This document shows, one piece after another, positions 18,961 to 27,193 of a stretch of 64,000 bases of DNA. Within the stretch, counting starts at the first letter, position 1, and each line of letters opens with the position of its first letter. Location of the stretch: positions 1,116,001 through 1,180,000 of the forward strand of contig NZ_CP104164.1 in assembly GCF_029981845.1 (NCBI RefSeq), written 5' to 3'. The translations under genes were made by a program, and so were the position numbers. The notes under the pieces were generated by a model. The model did not search any database and was not told the DNA's origin. It saw only the letters and a program-made list of their open reading frames with translations. This stretch comes from Candidatus Bandiella numerosa (GTDB taxonomy: Bacteria; Pseudomonadota; Alphaproteobacteria; Rickettsiales; Midichloriaceae).

Positions 18961-20274
18961 TTGATTTTATTAATTTTTATAATCTTTTTAAAAGTGAAAT
19001 TATTCCTAAATACTCTTTATAGTAGATTTTTATTAATGATTTTATTACCTATTATTATCATTCAGATAGTAACGATAGTTATTTTTTATGAGAGGCATTG
19101 GGAAAATGTTTCAGGTAATATGCAAAATTTTTTAATTAACGATATAAACACAATAGTAAACTTTTATATTAAATATAAAAATAGCAATAATGAAGTTATT
19201 GCTGATCTAAATTCCTTAGGATTCAAGACATCATTATTGATCAACAAACCCAAACTTTCAGAAGGTCTTAGTGATTCATACATATCAAGTATCGCAACAA
19301 AAATTAGTAATTCTATAAAACATAAAACTCAACTATTCTACATAGATGATATGTCAAATATCAGAGGACTAATCTACCTAACAAATTCCCAGGTATTACA
19401 AGTAGACTTTTCAACAAAGAGAATTAAAAACCAAACAACTTATATATTTGTTATATGGATTTTAACTACTTCAATATTTTTTGGTTTGATCTCATTATTT
19501 TTTATGAAAAATCAGGTTAAATCAATTGTTAATCTTGATAAGGCAGCTATGGATTTTGGTCAGGGCAAAATATATCATTTTAAACCCTCTGGTGCTAAGG
19601 AGATTAGATCATTAGGATTATCCTTTTTAAGGATGCGTAAAAAAATTTTAAAACAAATAAAAAATAGAACTGAATTACTAGCCCATATAGCGCATGATTT
19701 AAGAACTCCCTTAACAAGAATTAAGTTACAATTATCTTTAATAAACGAAAATAACGATATTAAAAACATACATGATAATATTAAAAAAATTGAAGATATG
19801 ATTAATAGTTATTTAATTTTTGCAAAGGAAGAGGGAAATGAAGAAAATAGGCAATGCAATTTAACACATATAATTAACAATATAATCAATCTACTAAACG
19901 ATGATAGAATAACTTTCGATAATAAAATAAAAGAAAATCACCAAGTCCTTTTTTTAAAAGTAGATGCCATGGATAGAGCCCTAACAAATGTAGTTGACAA
20001 TGCTTTAAAATATTGTCTTTCTAATGTTATGATATGTTTATTAAAAGTCAATGACCAAATTTTTATTCAGATTGAAGATGATGGCCCTGGCATTGATGAA
20101 AAAGATTATAAAAAAGCCTTAGAACCATTCAATCAATTAGGTATCAGTAAAAAGCAAGGATACGGTTTAGGGCTGGCTATAACAAAAAATATAATTAACG
20201 CTCATGGAGGAGATATTGTGCTTGATAAAAGTAAAATGGGTGGATTAAAAGTAACAATTAAATTACCAATTTAA
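18961..20274 (+). CDS. EnvZ-like sensor histidine kinase
   Basis: Membrane sensor kinase. One span near the N-terminus (about residues 18-40) and one near 160-182 flank a periplasmic region of about 120 residues. A HAMP domain follows, then the H-box LAHIAHDLRTPLTRIK with the phospho-His, the N-box NVVDNALKYC, the G1 box DDGPGID and G2 GYGLGLAI. This is the layout of EnvZ. The first possible start is TTG at 18961; the GTG at 18994 gives a more normal N-terminus, so the true start is unsure. gpmI begins 2 bases after the stop. An OmpR-type regulator at 27.2 kb is the plausible partner. Confidence 0.9.
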   Translation: MILLIFIIFLKVKLFLNTLYSRFLLMILLPIIIIQIVTIVIFYERHWENVSGNMQNFLINDINTIVNFYIKYKNSNNEVIADLNSLGFKTSLLINKPKLSEGLSDSYISSIATKISNSIKHKTQLFYIDDMSNIRGLIYLTNSQVLQVDFSTKRIKNQTTYIFVIWILTTSIFFGLISLFFMKNQVKSIVNLDKAAMDFGQGKIYHFKPSGAKEIRSLGLSFLRMRKKILKQIKNRTELLAHIAHDLRTPLTRIKLQLSLINENNDIKNIHDNIKKIEDMINSYLIFAKEEGNEENRQCNLTHIINNIINLLNDDRITFDNKIKENHQVLFLKVDAMDRALTNVVDNALKYCLSNVMICLLKVNDQIFIQIEDDGPGIDEKDYKKALEPFNQLGISKKQGYGLGLAITKNIINAHGGDIVLDKSKMGGLKVTIKLPI

Positions 20275-20276
20275 CA

Positions 20277-21791
20277 ATGCAAAAACATAAAAAATTATTG
20301 CTATGCATACTTGATGGATGGGGATATTCTCATAAAAAAGATTTCAACGCAATATACTCTGCCAATACACCATGTATGGATTATTTATTAGCCAACTTCC
20401 CTGCATCTAAAATCAAAACTTGTGGCGAAAGTGTTGGGTTACCACCATTACAAATGGGAAATTCTGAGGTTGGTCATATGACTATTGGTGCAGGACGAGT
20501 AATACCTCAGGATTTACTCAGAGTAAATAGTATGATTAAGGATTGTACATTACTAAAAACTAATTCTACAGTAAAGAATCTGGTTATGAAAACCTCCAAT
20601 AAAACTTGTCATGTATTAGGGATGATTTCAGACGGGGGTGTTCATTCACACATAGAACACATAATTAATTTTACAAAATTTTTAAATGATAACAATATAA
20701 AAGTCAGATTGCATGCTTTTACCGACGGTAGAGACACATCACCTAAAAAAGCTCAAGAATACATACGTGAATTAATAAAAAACAATATTGAAATAGCATC
20801 TATAAGTGGTAGATATTATGCCATGGATAGAGACAACAGATGGGATAGAACTAAATTATCATACGACGCTATTACTTTTAGTAGCGATCGTTGCTTTGAA
20901 GATCCAAATGATTATATTGAAAAAAGTTATAATGAAGGTATTACCGATGAATTTATAATTCCTGCATATAACAAATATTCTGATAAAATTGAAGATGGTG
21001 ATTCATTATTATTTTTAAATTTTAGAGCCGACAGAATCAGACAAATTACCGAGTCACTTATATCAAAAAATTTTAACCATTTTGAAACAAAAAATTTAGA
21101 TTTCTCATATATTGCTTCACTAGTTGAGTATTCATCTGAATTTAAAAAAACTATAGATGCGATAATTTCTCCTATGCAAATTAAAAATGATTTAGGTGAA
21201 TATTTATCGAATAATAATTTAAAGCAACTCAGGATAGCTGAAACAGAGAAATATGCACATGTTACATATTTTTTTAATTGTGGCAGAGAGAGTAAATTAA
21301 ATGGTGAAGAATGGTTATTAGTTCCCTCCCCTAAAGTTAAAACATACGATCTTAAACCAGAAATGTCTGCGTATGAAATCACCGATAAGTTAATTGCTTC
21401 GATAATGAGCAATAAATTTGATTTTTTGTGTGTTAATTATGCTAATGCAGACATGGTTGGTCACACCGGTAATATGGATGCAAGTATTATAGCGTGCTCT
21501 ATTATTGATAAGTGTATAGAAAAACTTTTAAAAGTATGCAGAGAATATAATATTGAATTACTTATAACTGCAGACCATGGCAATGCTGAAGAAATGATGG
21601 AGAAAAATAGTGGACAGGTGAAAACATCACATACATTAAATGATGTACCTCTAATATATTTTGGCAATAAAAAAATAGAGCTACAAAATGGAGAACTATC
21701 AGATATAGCACCAACTATATTGGATTTATTAGAAATACCAAAACCAGTCGAAATGTCGGGAAAATCATTAATAAAATTAGTGGATAATTAA
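20277..21791 (+). CDS. gpmI: 2,3-bisphosphoglycerate-independent phosphoglycerate mutase
   Basis: Interconverts 3- and 2-phosphoglycerate using two Mn2+ ions. The phosphoserine site is PPLQMGNSEVGHMTIGAGRV (Ser near residue 62). The substrate-binding domain has DGRDTSPKKA and SISGRYYAMDRDNRWDRT. The C-terminal metal ligands include NYANADMVGHTG and ADHGNAEEM. The 504-residue length is normal. It implies lower glycolysis or gluconeogenesis, which typical Rickettsia have lost but some Anaplasmataceae and Midichloriaceae keep. It starts 2 bases after the sensor kinase stop and is followed by a good intrinsic terminator. Confidence 0.97.
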   Translation: MQKHKKLLLCILDGWGYSHKKDFNAIYSANTPCMDYLLANFPASKIKTCGESVGLPPLQMGNSEVGHMTIGAGRVIPQDLLRVNSMIKDCTLLKTNSTVKNLVMKTSNKTCHVLGMISDGGVHSHIEHIINFTKFLNDNNIKVRLHAFTDGRDTSPKKAQEYIRELIKNNIEIASISGRYYAMDRDNRWDRTKLSYDAITFSSDRCFEDPNDYIEKSYNEGITDEFIIPAYNKYSDKIEDGDSLLFLNFRADRIRQITESLISKNFNHFETKNLDFSYIASLVEYSSEFKKTIDAIISPMQIKNDLGEYLSNNNLKQLRIAETEKYAHVTYFFNCGRESKLNGEEWLLVPSPKVKTYDLKPEMSAYEITDKLIASIMSNKFDFLCVNYANADMVGHTGNMDASIIACSIIDKCIEKLLKVCREYNIELLITADHGNAEEMMEKNSGQVKTSHTLNDVPLIYFGNKKIELQNGELSDIAPTILDLLEIPKPVEMSGKSLIKLVDN

Positions 21792-21920
21792 ATAAAATTA
21801 CACGGTTGTAGAGAATAAATTCCGTAGTTAAAATAATTAACAAGACGGCGCCTAAGAGACGCCGAATGCAGCAAAAGTATTATAAATCATCATGCATGAA
21901 GGAGCAGTAGAGGCTTCATC

Positions 21921-21945
21921 TGTAGTGGCTCCACTACACTTTTTT
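21921..21945 (+). terminator. Rho-independent terminator after gpmI
   Basis: TGTAGTGG (21921-21928) pairs perfectly with CCACTACA (21931-21938), so the stem is 7 bp with a realistic 4-base loop. It is followed by C and then six Ts. It sits about 130 bases after the gpmI stop and probably ends the kinase-gpmI transcript. Confidence 0.8.
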
Positions 21946-21971
21946 ATTGCATTTGTATTAGTCATTTTTCC

Positions 21972-22011
21972 CACAGTCAAGTTAAAATTAGAATAGAACT
22001 ATGACATTGAA
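21972..22011 (+). repeat. Dispersed 40-bp repeat, copy 2
   Basis: Matches 11711-11750 at 34 of 40 positions; both copies have the same orientation and are intergenic. Confidence 0.55.
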
Positions 22012-22151
22012 TAAAAAAAGGCTACCTTCCTAGTTGGTGAGCTAGTTCTTCCATATAATGAATTATTCCTTATTTGCAGCTAATTATATTTCATAATTGG
22101 TAGGAAATTTAAATAATATCTCGCTTTTTTAATCTTAATTGTAAAAAAAAT

Positions 22152-22628
22152 TTATAATTTTATTTGATATAAATGACAATCATAAAGCCCTTTATATTTA
22201 TATTTTTTTGAATATGTCATCCCGCATTTTAACATCACTTTACTAGAACCAATATTGTTTATATTGCAGCATGCAATTAAGCGTTTTAACTTTATTTCAT
22301 ATAATCCATAATGAATAATTTTTTTGGCTAGTTCTGTTGCATACCCTTTGCCCCAAAAATTTTTATGCAACACGTATCCAATTTCTATATCTTTATTTAC
22401 TTCGTTAAATTCCAAATGAAACAGACCAGCTATCCCTATAAATATATCATCTTTGTATACATCAAAAAATGAAAAATTATATTGATTAAAATGATTGATC
22501 GCTTTATGCAAATTTTTTTCAATTTCCTGCTTATCTCTTGGCTTTCCATCTCCTAGGTACTTTATTACATCCGGGTCAGATTGTAGACTATACCAATTAC
22601 TTAAACTATGAGCTGTACAAATTCTCAT
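22152..22628 (-). CDS. GNAT family N-acetyltransferase with damaged 5' end
   Basis: RimJ/RimL-like acetyltransferase that would acetylate a protein N-terminus or small amine using acetyl-CoA. The core motifs are present: IEIGYVLHKNFWGKGYATELAKKI contains the acetyl-CoA-binding Q/RxxGxG/A-like segment, and NNIGSSKVMLKCGM follows. The ATG at 22628 removes the first beta strand. The in-frame codons just upstream read FFLKTDRLT before MRI, the usual family N-terminus, but have no start codon. An ATG at 22663 with an AAGAG Shine-Dalgarno is out of frame by one base across a run of eight As (22648-22655). One more A in the run would restore MQDFFLKTDRLTMRI. It may be a mutation, a sequencing error or slippage control. 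Confidence 0.75.
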   Translation of the reverse strand: MRICTAHSLSNWYSLQSDPDVIKYLGDGKPRDKQEIEKNLHKAINHFNQYNFSFFDVYKDDIFIGIAGLFHLEFNEVNKDIEIGYVLHKNFWGKGYATELAKKIIHYGLYEIKLKRLIACCNINNIGSSKVMLKCGMTYSKKYKYKGLYDCHLYQIKL

Positions 22629-22738
22629 AGTTAATCTATCAGTTTTTAAAAAAAATCTTGCATATATTCTCTTAGACTATCGTTATTAGCCTATAATATA
22701 TAATCCAAAAAATAAATAAACATATTATTCTTGAGGTA

Positions 22739-23824
22739 TTAAACATTTATCTTTTTTCCTCTAAGTTTCATCACTTCTGTAATTATTTTCGCTACTGACT
22801 TATAATGCTCAAATGGAATTTCTTCATCCATTTTAACTGTTTTATATAAAGCCTGTGCTAGAGGTGAATCTTCATAAATTGGCACATCATTTTCTTCCGC
22901 AATTCTTCTAATTATTAGGGCTATATTATCAATCCCTTTTGCAACCACAATTGGGGCTGAGTCATCATTTTCAGGAGAGTATTTCAGCGCAACTGCATAA
23001 TGTGTTGGGTTAGTTATAACAACATCTGCATTTGGAACTTTTGCCATCATTCTCTCCTTTAACCGTTTATTTCTAATGCTTTTTAATTTTGATTTAATTT
23101 GAGGATCACCTTCACTTTCCTTATATTCCTTTTTCAACTCTTCCTTACTCATCATAAGATTTGAAATGTATTTATGTCTTTGATAAAGAAAATCCAGTGC
23201 TGCAATGAAAAACATAATCACACATACCGTTATAAAAATATCTTTTAGAGATTGATTCAAAAAACTTAATATTCCAGCCATATTAAGCGTATGAATCATT
23301 GTAAATTTAAACATTTCAGATTTGATAGTCATGTATATAGCGATGCTAATAATGAATATTTTGACCAGTCCTTTAACTAACTCAACAACTGAATTTAATG
23401 AAAAAATCCTATTAAATCCTGAAAAAATAGAAATTCTGTTTAACTGAAATTTAATAACCTCAGGAACAAACAAAACACCGTTTTGCAATAAATTCCCTAA
23501 AATTGCAGCAATCAAACAAAATAATAATGGGACGAAAGCTATAGAAAATAATATAATCAATGTTTGTTTTATTAGATGAGTAATAGTATTTGGTTTTAAA
23601 ATTATTTGATGAGACTGATCAATAAAATAGGAAAGTTGATTAACAGCTTTTAGGCTAATTTTTGGAAATATAAATACTATCAATAATGCAATGAAGATAA
23701 ATAGTATGAAACTGTTAAATTCCTTAGATAAAGGTATATTACCTTTCTTTTTGGCATCTTCCAATTTCTTGGCAGTTGGTTGTTCCGTTTTTTGTGATTT
23801 ATCTTCTTGCTGCGCTTCAGACAT
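22739..23824 (-). CDS. flhB: Flagellar export switch protein FlhB
   Basis: Membrane component of the flagellar type III export gate that switches substrate class by self-cleavage. A basic N-terminus (EDKSQKTEQPTAKKLEDAKKKG) is followed by four membrane spans and the C-terminal cytoplasmic domain. That domain carries the autocleavage motif NPTHYAVAL, intact. The 361-residue length is normal. Its ATG shares one base with the fliR stop (TAATG), so the pair is coupled. Non-flagellar SctU is possible in principle, but the csrA, motAB and fliI neighbours support a flagellar role. Confidence 0.95.
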   Translation of the reverse strand: MSEAQQEDKSQKTEQPTAKKLEDAKKKGNIPLSKEFNSFILFIFIALLIVFIFPKISLKAVNQLSYFIDQSHQIILKPNTITHLIKQTLIILFSIAFVPLLFCLIAAILGNLLQNGVLFVPEVIKFQLNRISIFSGFNRIFSLNSVVELVKGLVKIFIISIAIYMTIKSEMFKFTMIHTLNMAGILSFLNQSLKDIFITVCVIMFFIAALDFLYQRHKYISNLMMSKEELKKEYKESEGDPQIKSKLKSIRNKRLKERMMAKVPNADVVITNPTHYAVALKYSPENDDSAPIVVAKGIDNIALIIRRIAEENDVPIYEDSPLAQALYKTVKMDEEIPFEHYKSVAKIITEVMKLRGKKINV

Positions 23825-24594
23825 TATCCAAATAGATTGTTAATATGGTGCGTGTATTTCTCAATAAACCAAATCATCAAAGTTGATATTGTAATAGAAA
23901 GAAATAAAAATCCAATTAAAAATTGTAGAGGTATAATTAAAAAGAATATATGTAACTGTGGCATTAGCCTTGATAATATTCCTCCACCAATATTAATCAG
24001 TAAACTGATAATTATAAATGAGGATGCCATTTTTATACTTAGTACCCATACTTCATTAACAATTTTGACTATTGTTTGTGTATAATCCGCACTATATTCC
24101 GCATAACTTAAGATTGGAAATGTTTTATAGCTAGATGCTATCCCACTAATAATAGTGTGATCAATTCCAACTGCAAAAATCAGTACTATAACTAAAATTG
24201 TAAAAAAATTTCCAAGTAATGTACCTTGTTGCGAGGCTTGTGACGGATCAACAAGCGTTGCAGCTGAAAGCCCCATCGAATTGCTTATAATAAAACCAAA
24301 TGTGGTTACTACTGAAACAAAAATTTTTAAAAATAATCCTATAAATATCCCAACTATAATTTCGCTAGATATATTTAAAAATAACTCTATTGAACTGTTT
24401 GGGATAGGAAGTAAATTAGTCGTAAAAGTCACTGGCAAGAGAACTATACTTAATACTAACGAAAATAATAATCTTATCCTAATATTAATTAAAGTTTCTC
24501 CGATACCTGGTGCAAACATCATTACACTCCCTACCCTGCAGAATATTATTAAAAAAGTGTAGATGAAGCTTACTGAATACAGTGATAAATTCAT
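23824..24594 (-). CDS. fliR: Flagellar biosynthetic protein FliR
   Basis: Export-gate membrane protein, here 256 residues with six likely spans and the usual opening around VGSVMMFAPGIGE. The conserved SAATLVDPSQASQQGTLLG segment between spans is clear. It is transcribed ahead of flhB with a one-base overlap. The start is divergent from csrA across about 70 bases, so flagellar export and the CsrA regulator share a promoter region. Confidence 0.95.
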   Translation of the reverse strand: MNLSLYSVSFIYTFLIIFCRVGSVMMFAPGIGETLINIRIRLLFSLVLSIVLLPVTFTTNLLPIPNSSIELFLNISSEIIVGIFIGLFLKIFVSVVTTFGFIISNSMGLSAATLVDPSQASQQGTLLGNFFTILVIVLIFAVGIDHTIISGIASSYKTFPILSYAEYSADYTQTIVKIVNEVWVLSIKMASSFIIISLLINIGGGILSRLMPQLHIFFLIIPLQFLIGFLFLSITISTLMIWFIEKYTHHINNLFG

Positions 24595-24667
24595 ATATAA
24601 ATGATTAAATCTATAATATTGTCAAAAAGTAAGTTATATTATCGTAAAATAAAAGAATATATTGCAT

Positions 24668-24880
24668 ATGTTGTATTTGACAAGAAAAATAGACGAATCA
24701 ATTATTATTAATAATGATATAACAATAAAAATCATTGAGATTAATAAAAATACTGTAAAACTTGGTATTGAATCACCTAAATCCTCAACAATCCTAAGAA
24801 AAGAAGTTCATGATATAGTTGTCAAAGAAAACATGGATGCGCTATTGTCATTTGATGAGGTTAATAATGAGGATGACTAA
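24668..24880 (+). CDS. csrA: Carbon storage regulator CsrA
   Basis: Small RNA-binding dimer that controls translation by covering GGA motifs in leaders, often for motility genes. The protein begins MLYLTRKIDESIII, matching the universal MLxLTRKxGE start, so the ATG at 24668 is chosen over an upstream in-frame TTG at 24662. The GIEAPKxxxxxRxEV-like block is seen as GIESPKSSTILRKEV, with the RNA-contacting Arg. Length is 70 residues, normal. It is divergent from fliR-flhB. The M48 peptidase gene follows 34 bases downstream. Confidence 0.95.
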   Translation: MLYLTRKIDESIIINNDITIKIIEINKNTVKLGIESPKSSTILRKEVHDIVVKENMDALLSFDEVNNEDD

Positions 24881-24914
24881 AGTGAATTGAGTAATTGATT
24901 TTGTTAAATTTGTC

Positions 24915-26222
24915 ATGAAACTAATTTATTTTTTTATTTTTCAACTGTTTTTAGTTTTTCAGAGCTATGCAGAACAGATATTATATGACGATGAGGTTAA
25001 TAATTATTTTCATAATTTGTCGACTCCAATTTTTAAAGTAGCAAATTTAGATGATAGAAATATCAAAATTCAAATAATATTATCCAACGTTATAAATGCT
25101 TTTGTGAGTGATGGAAGTAACGTATATTTATACACTGGTTTGATCTGTAATTCAGATGATTTAGATGGATTGATCGGTGTAATAGCGCACGAAACTGCTC
25201 ATATTAAACAAAGTCACATATTAAAATTTAAAGAAGAAATAAATTTAAGTAAGAAAAAAGCAATATTTTCAACAATCATGGGGCTTGCAATTGGCCTTGC
25301 TACAAATGAACCAGGAATTGCTACAATAGGTGTTTTAAGTGGAGTTGATAGAGCAAACTTAGAAATTCTAAAACATAGTAGACATAACGAATATGCTGCA
25401 GATAGGTTAGCTTTAAAATATTTGCAGGATTTAGGCATAAAAAAAGAAGGGATGGTAAGTTTTTTTAAGAAATTAGAAAATAAGGAACGTATATTTAATT
25501 TTACAAACTCATATCGTTTAACTCATCCACTTAGCAGAGAAAGAATAAAATCCATTGAATCAAGTGCTAATGATAACATAATTAAAAATAATACTAGATA
25601 CCCAAGTAAACAATTACAAAACAGATTTAACTTGATTAAGGCAAAATTGTTTGCCTTAACTCACTCTCCAAAAGAAACATTAGATATTTATAACTGTAAT
25701 AAAGATTATTGTTTATACGCTCAATCCTTCGCATATGGTAGTCAAAAAAATTATCTAAAATCAATTACTTTGATTGATAAATTAATAGAAAAAGAGCCTA
25801 ATTATGAATATTTTTATTTAACTAAGGCACAATATTTATTTGAATTTGGAAAAATTGAAGAGTCAACTAGTTATTATGAAAGGTCAATAAAAATAAATCC
25901 AGGACTGTATGTTGCAAAATATGAGTTATCCAATAATCTCATTTTATTAAAAAAAGATATGATGCGTGTAATTTCAATGCTAAAGGAATTGGTATTTCAC
26001 TTCAAACATATACCTGAAATATGGAAAAAATTAGGTAATGCATATTATATTAATCAAAATTATTTTGAAGCAAATAAGTGCTATATAGAGGATGCAATAT
26101 TAAGAAATGATAAGAAGCTTGGAAAACTTTTTTTAGTAAGAGCAAAAAAATATCAAAAAACTACTGAACAAAAAAATGAATTAGCTTTTATTGAGAAAAA
26201 ACTAAATGAACTAAAGGAATAA
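24915..26222 (+). CDS. Periplasmic M48 metallopeptidase with TPR repeats (BepA-like)
   Basis: Zinc peptidase of the BepA/YfgC type, which in relatives removes misfolded outer-membrane proteins and helps their assembly. A signal peptide (MKLIYFFIFQLFLVFQSYAEQ) is likely. The zinc motif HETAH is near residue 91, and the third ligand lies in HNEYAADRLALKYL. From about residue 240 the protein becomes helical, with TPR-like units (YFYLTKAQYLFEFGKIEESTSYY, IWKKLGNAYYINQNYFEANKCY). The 435-residue length is slightly short for BepA. It follows csrA on the same strand. Confidence 0.9.
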   Translation: MKLIYFFIFQLFLVFQSYAEQILYDDEVNNYFHNLSTPIFKVANLDDRNIKIQIILSNVINAFVSDGSNVYLYTGLICNSDDLDGLIGVIAHETAHIKQSHILKFKEEINLSKKKAIFSTIMGLAIGLATNEPGIATIGVLSGVDRANLEILKHSRHNEYAADRLALKYLQDLGIKKEGMVSFFKKLENKERIFNFTNSYRLTHPLSRERIKSIESSANDNIIKNNTRYPSKQLQNRFNLIKAKLFALTHSPKETLDIYNCNKDYCLYAQSFAYGSQKNYLKSITLIDKLIEKEPNYEYFYLTKAQYLFEFGKIEESTSYYERSIKINPGLYVAKYELSNNLILLKKDMMRVISMLKELVFHFKHIPEIWKKLGNAYYINQNYFEANKCYIEDAILRNDKKLGKLFLVRAKKYQKTTEQKNELAFIEKKLNELKE

Positions 26223-26312
26223 CGCAAGATATAGTTATCAAAATGAATTAATAAATCTTACTAATAAATAAAAAATATTTTGTTTTGTAACATAATTGTA
26301 ACATTTGATCAG

Positions 26313-26395
26313 TATAATAGAGTTAGATAAGGAGAGATTATCTATTAGGAAGTTCTTGATTTGTGGGGTTTTACCCCTCAAGTTAAGATTTTGGT
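26313..26395 (+). ncRNA. Candidate small RNA with a GGA-loop hairpin (hypothetical)
   Basis: A perfect TATAAT at 26313-26318 is followed by two hairpins. The first is AGATAA/TTATCT with loop GGAGAGA (26325-26343). The second is CTTGA...GGGG/CCCC...TCAAG (26355-26382), after which T-rich sequence follows. No coding frame fits. The -35 region is poor. The second hairpin may simply be the shared terminator of the convergent peptidase and ruvX genes. The GGA in the first loop and a second GGA at 26348 are of the type bound by CsrA, whose gene is 1.4 kb away. Entirely inferred. Confidence 0.25.
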
Positions 26396-26406
26396 TTTGT
26401 ATAAAT

Positions 26407-26856
26407 TCAATAGAAAAAATTTTCTAAAAGTATAGATGCTGACACCATATCGTCCATTTTATTTCTTACCTTTCTTTTTAACTTTGCTTCCTTGAGTAAT
26501 GTATTTGCGAGTGATGTAGTGAACCTTTCATCGCTCAAAATAATTGGTATATTCACTTTACTCACAAGCATACCAGCAAATTTTTTAATTTCGTCAGTCT
26601 GCACTGTTTCATTACCGTCCAAATGTAATGGATATCCCACAATAACGGCATTAACACGATTTTCACTTAACAATTTAATTAATTTATCAAATTCGCTAGT
26701 TATATTATTAAAAATTATTAAAGGTGTTACAACATTAACCTCACTGTTATATATTGCTAGGCCTGATTTTTTAAAACCAAAATCGATTCCTAAAACTTTA
26801 AATTTATTTAGCTTATTTAATTCATTTAAAAATTCACCTTTACTTTCAAATATCAT
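26407..26856 (-). CDS. ruvX: Putative pre-16S rRNA nuclease / RuvX (YqgF)
   Basis: RNase H-fold nuclease of the YqgF family, implicated in 16S rRNA 5'-end processing and formerly called a Holliday junction resolvase. VLGIDFGFKKSGLAI holds the first catalytic Asp, VGYPLHLDGNE is the family block, and LSDERFTT and NKMDDMVSASILLE carry later acidic residues. The frame is open upstream to 26973, but that would run into the divergent gatC. The ATG at 26856 gives 149 residues, close to the family. Confidence 0.9.
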   Translation of the reverse strand: MIFESKGEFLNELNKLNKFKVLGIDFGFKKSGLAIYNSEVNVVTPLIIFNNITSEFDKLIKLLSENRVNAVIVGYPLHLDGNETVQTDEIKKFAGMLVSKVNIPIILSDERFTTSLANTLLKEAKLKRKVRNKMDDMVSASILLENFFY

Positions 26857-26897
26857 ATAGTAAAAAGATAATAATTGTAATTGAACGTAATGATACA

Positions 26898-27185
26898 ATG
26901 GATATAAGCAAATCTGAAGTAAAAAGAATAACCGAACTATCAAGCATTGCTTGCAGTGAAGATGAATTATCATCCTATATGAAAGACCTATCGAAAATAA
27001 TAGAGTTATTTGACAAGCTAAAATACGTTAATACTGATAACATTGAGCCATTATATAATGTTATCGATGATAATTTAAGATTGAGAAAAGATGTATCTAT
27101 AAAGAAAAATACTAAAAAAGACATATTAAAAAATGTGCCAAAAAGTAAATATGGATTTTATGTAGTTCCAAAGATGATTGAGTAG
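26898..27185 (+). CDS. gatC: Asp/Glu-tRNA(Asn/Gln) amidotransferase subunit C
   Basis: Small subunit of the GatCAB complex that converts misacylated Glu-tRNA(Gln)/Asp-tRNA(Asn). The 95 residues show the normal pattern: ISKSEVKRITELSSIACSEDE, an LSKIIELFDKLKYVNTDNIEPLYN helix-turn region and the C-terminal VPKMIE. gatA and gatB are not next to it. Instead an OmpR-type regulator starts 8 bases downstream. It starts 41 bases from the divergent ruvX start. Confidence 0.94.
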   Translation: MDISKSEVKRITELSSIACSEDELSSYMKDLSKIIELFDKLKYVNTDNIEPLYNVIDDNLRLRKDVSIKKNTKKDILKNVPKSKYGFYVVPKMIE

Positions 27186-27193
27186 TATCAAAT

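Larger units (their letters stand above)
21792..22151. other. 360-base convergent gap with hairpins and a repeat copy
   Basis: Between the convergent gpmI and GNAT genes. It holds a CGGCG/CGCCG hairpin at 21846-21864 without a T-run, the clear terminator at 21921-21945, and the second copy of a dispersed repeat at 21972-22011. No gene was recognised. Confidence 0.6.

Noticed and set aside
21846..21864. CGGCG/CGCCG hairpin after gpmI as the terminator
   Set aside because: No T-run follows; the stem at 21921-21945 with six Ts is the better terminator.
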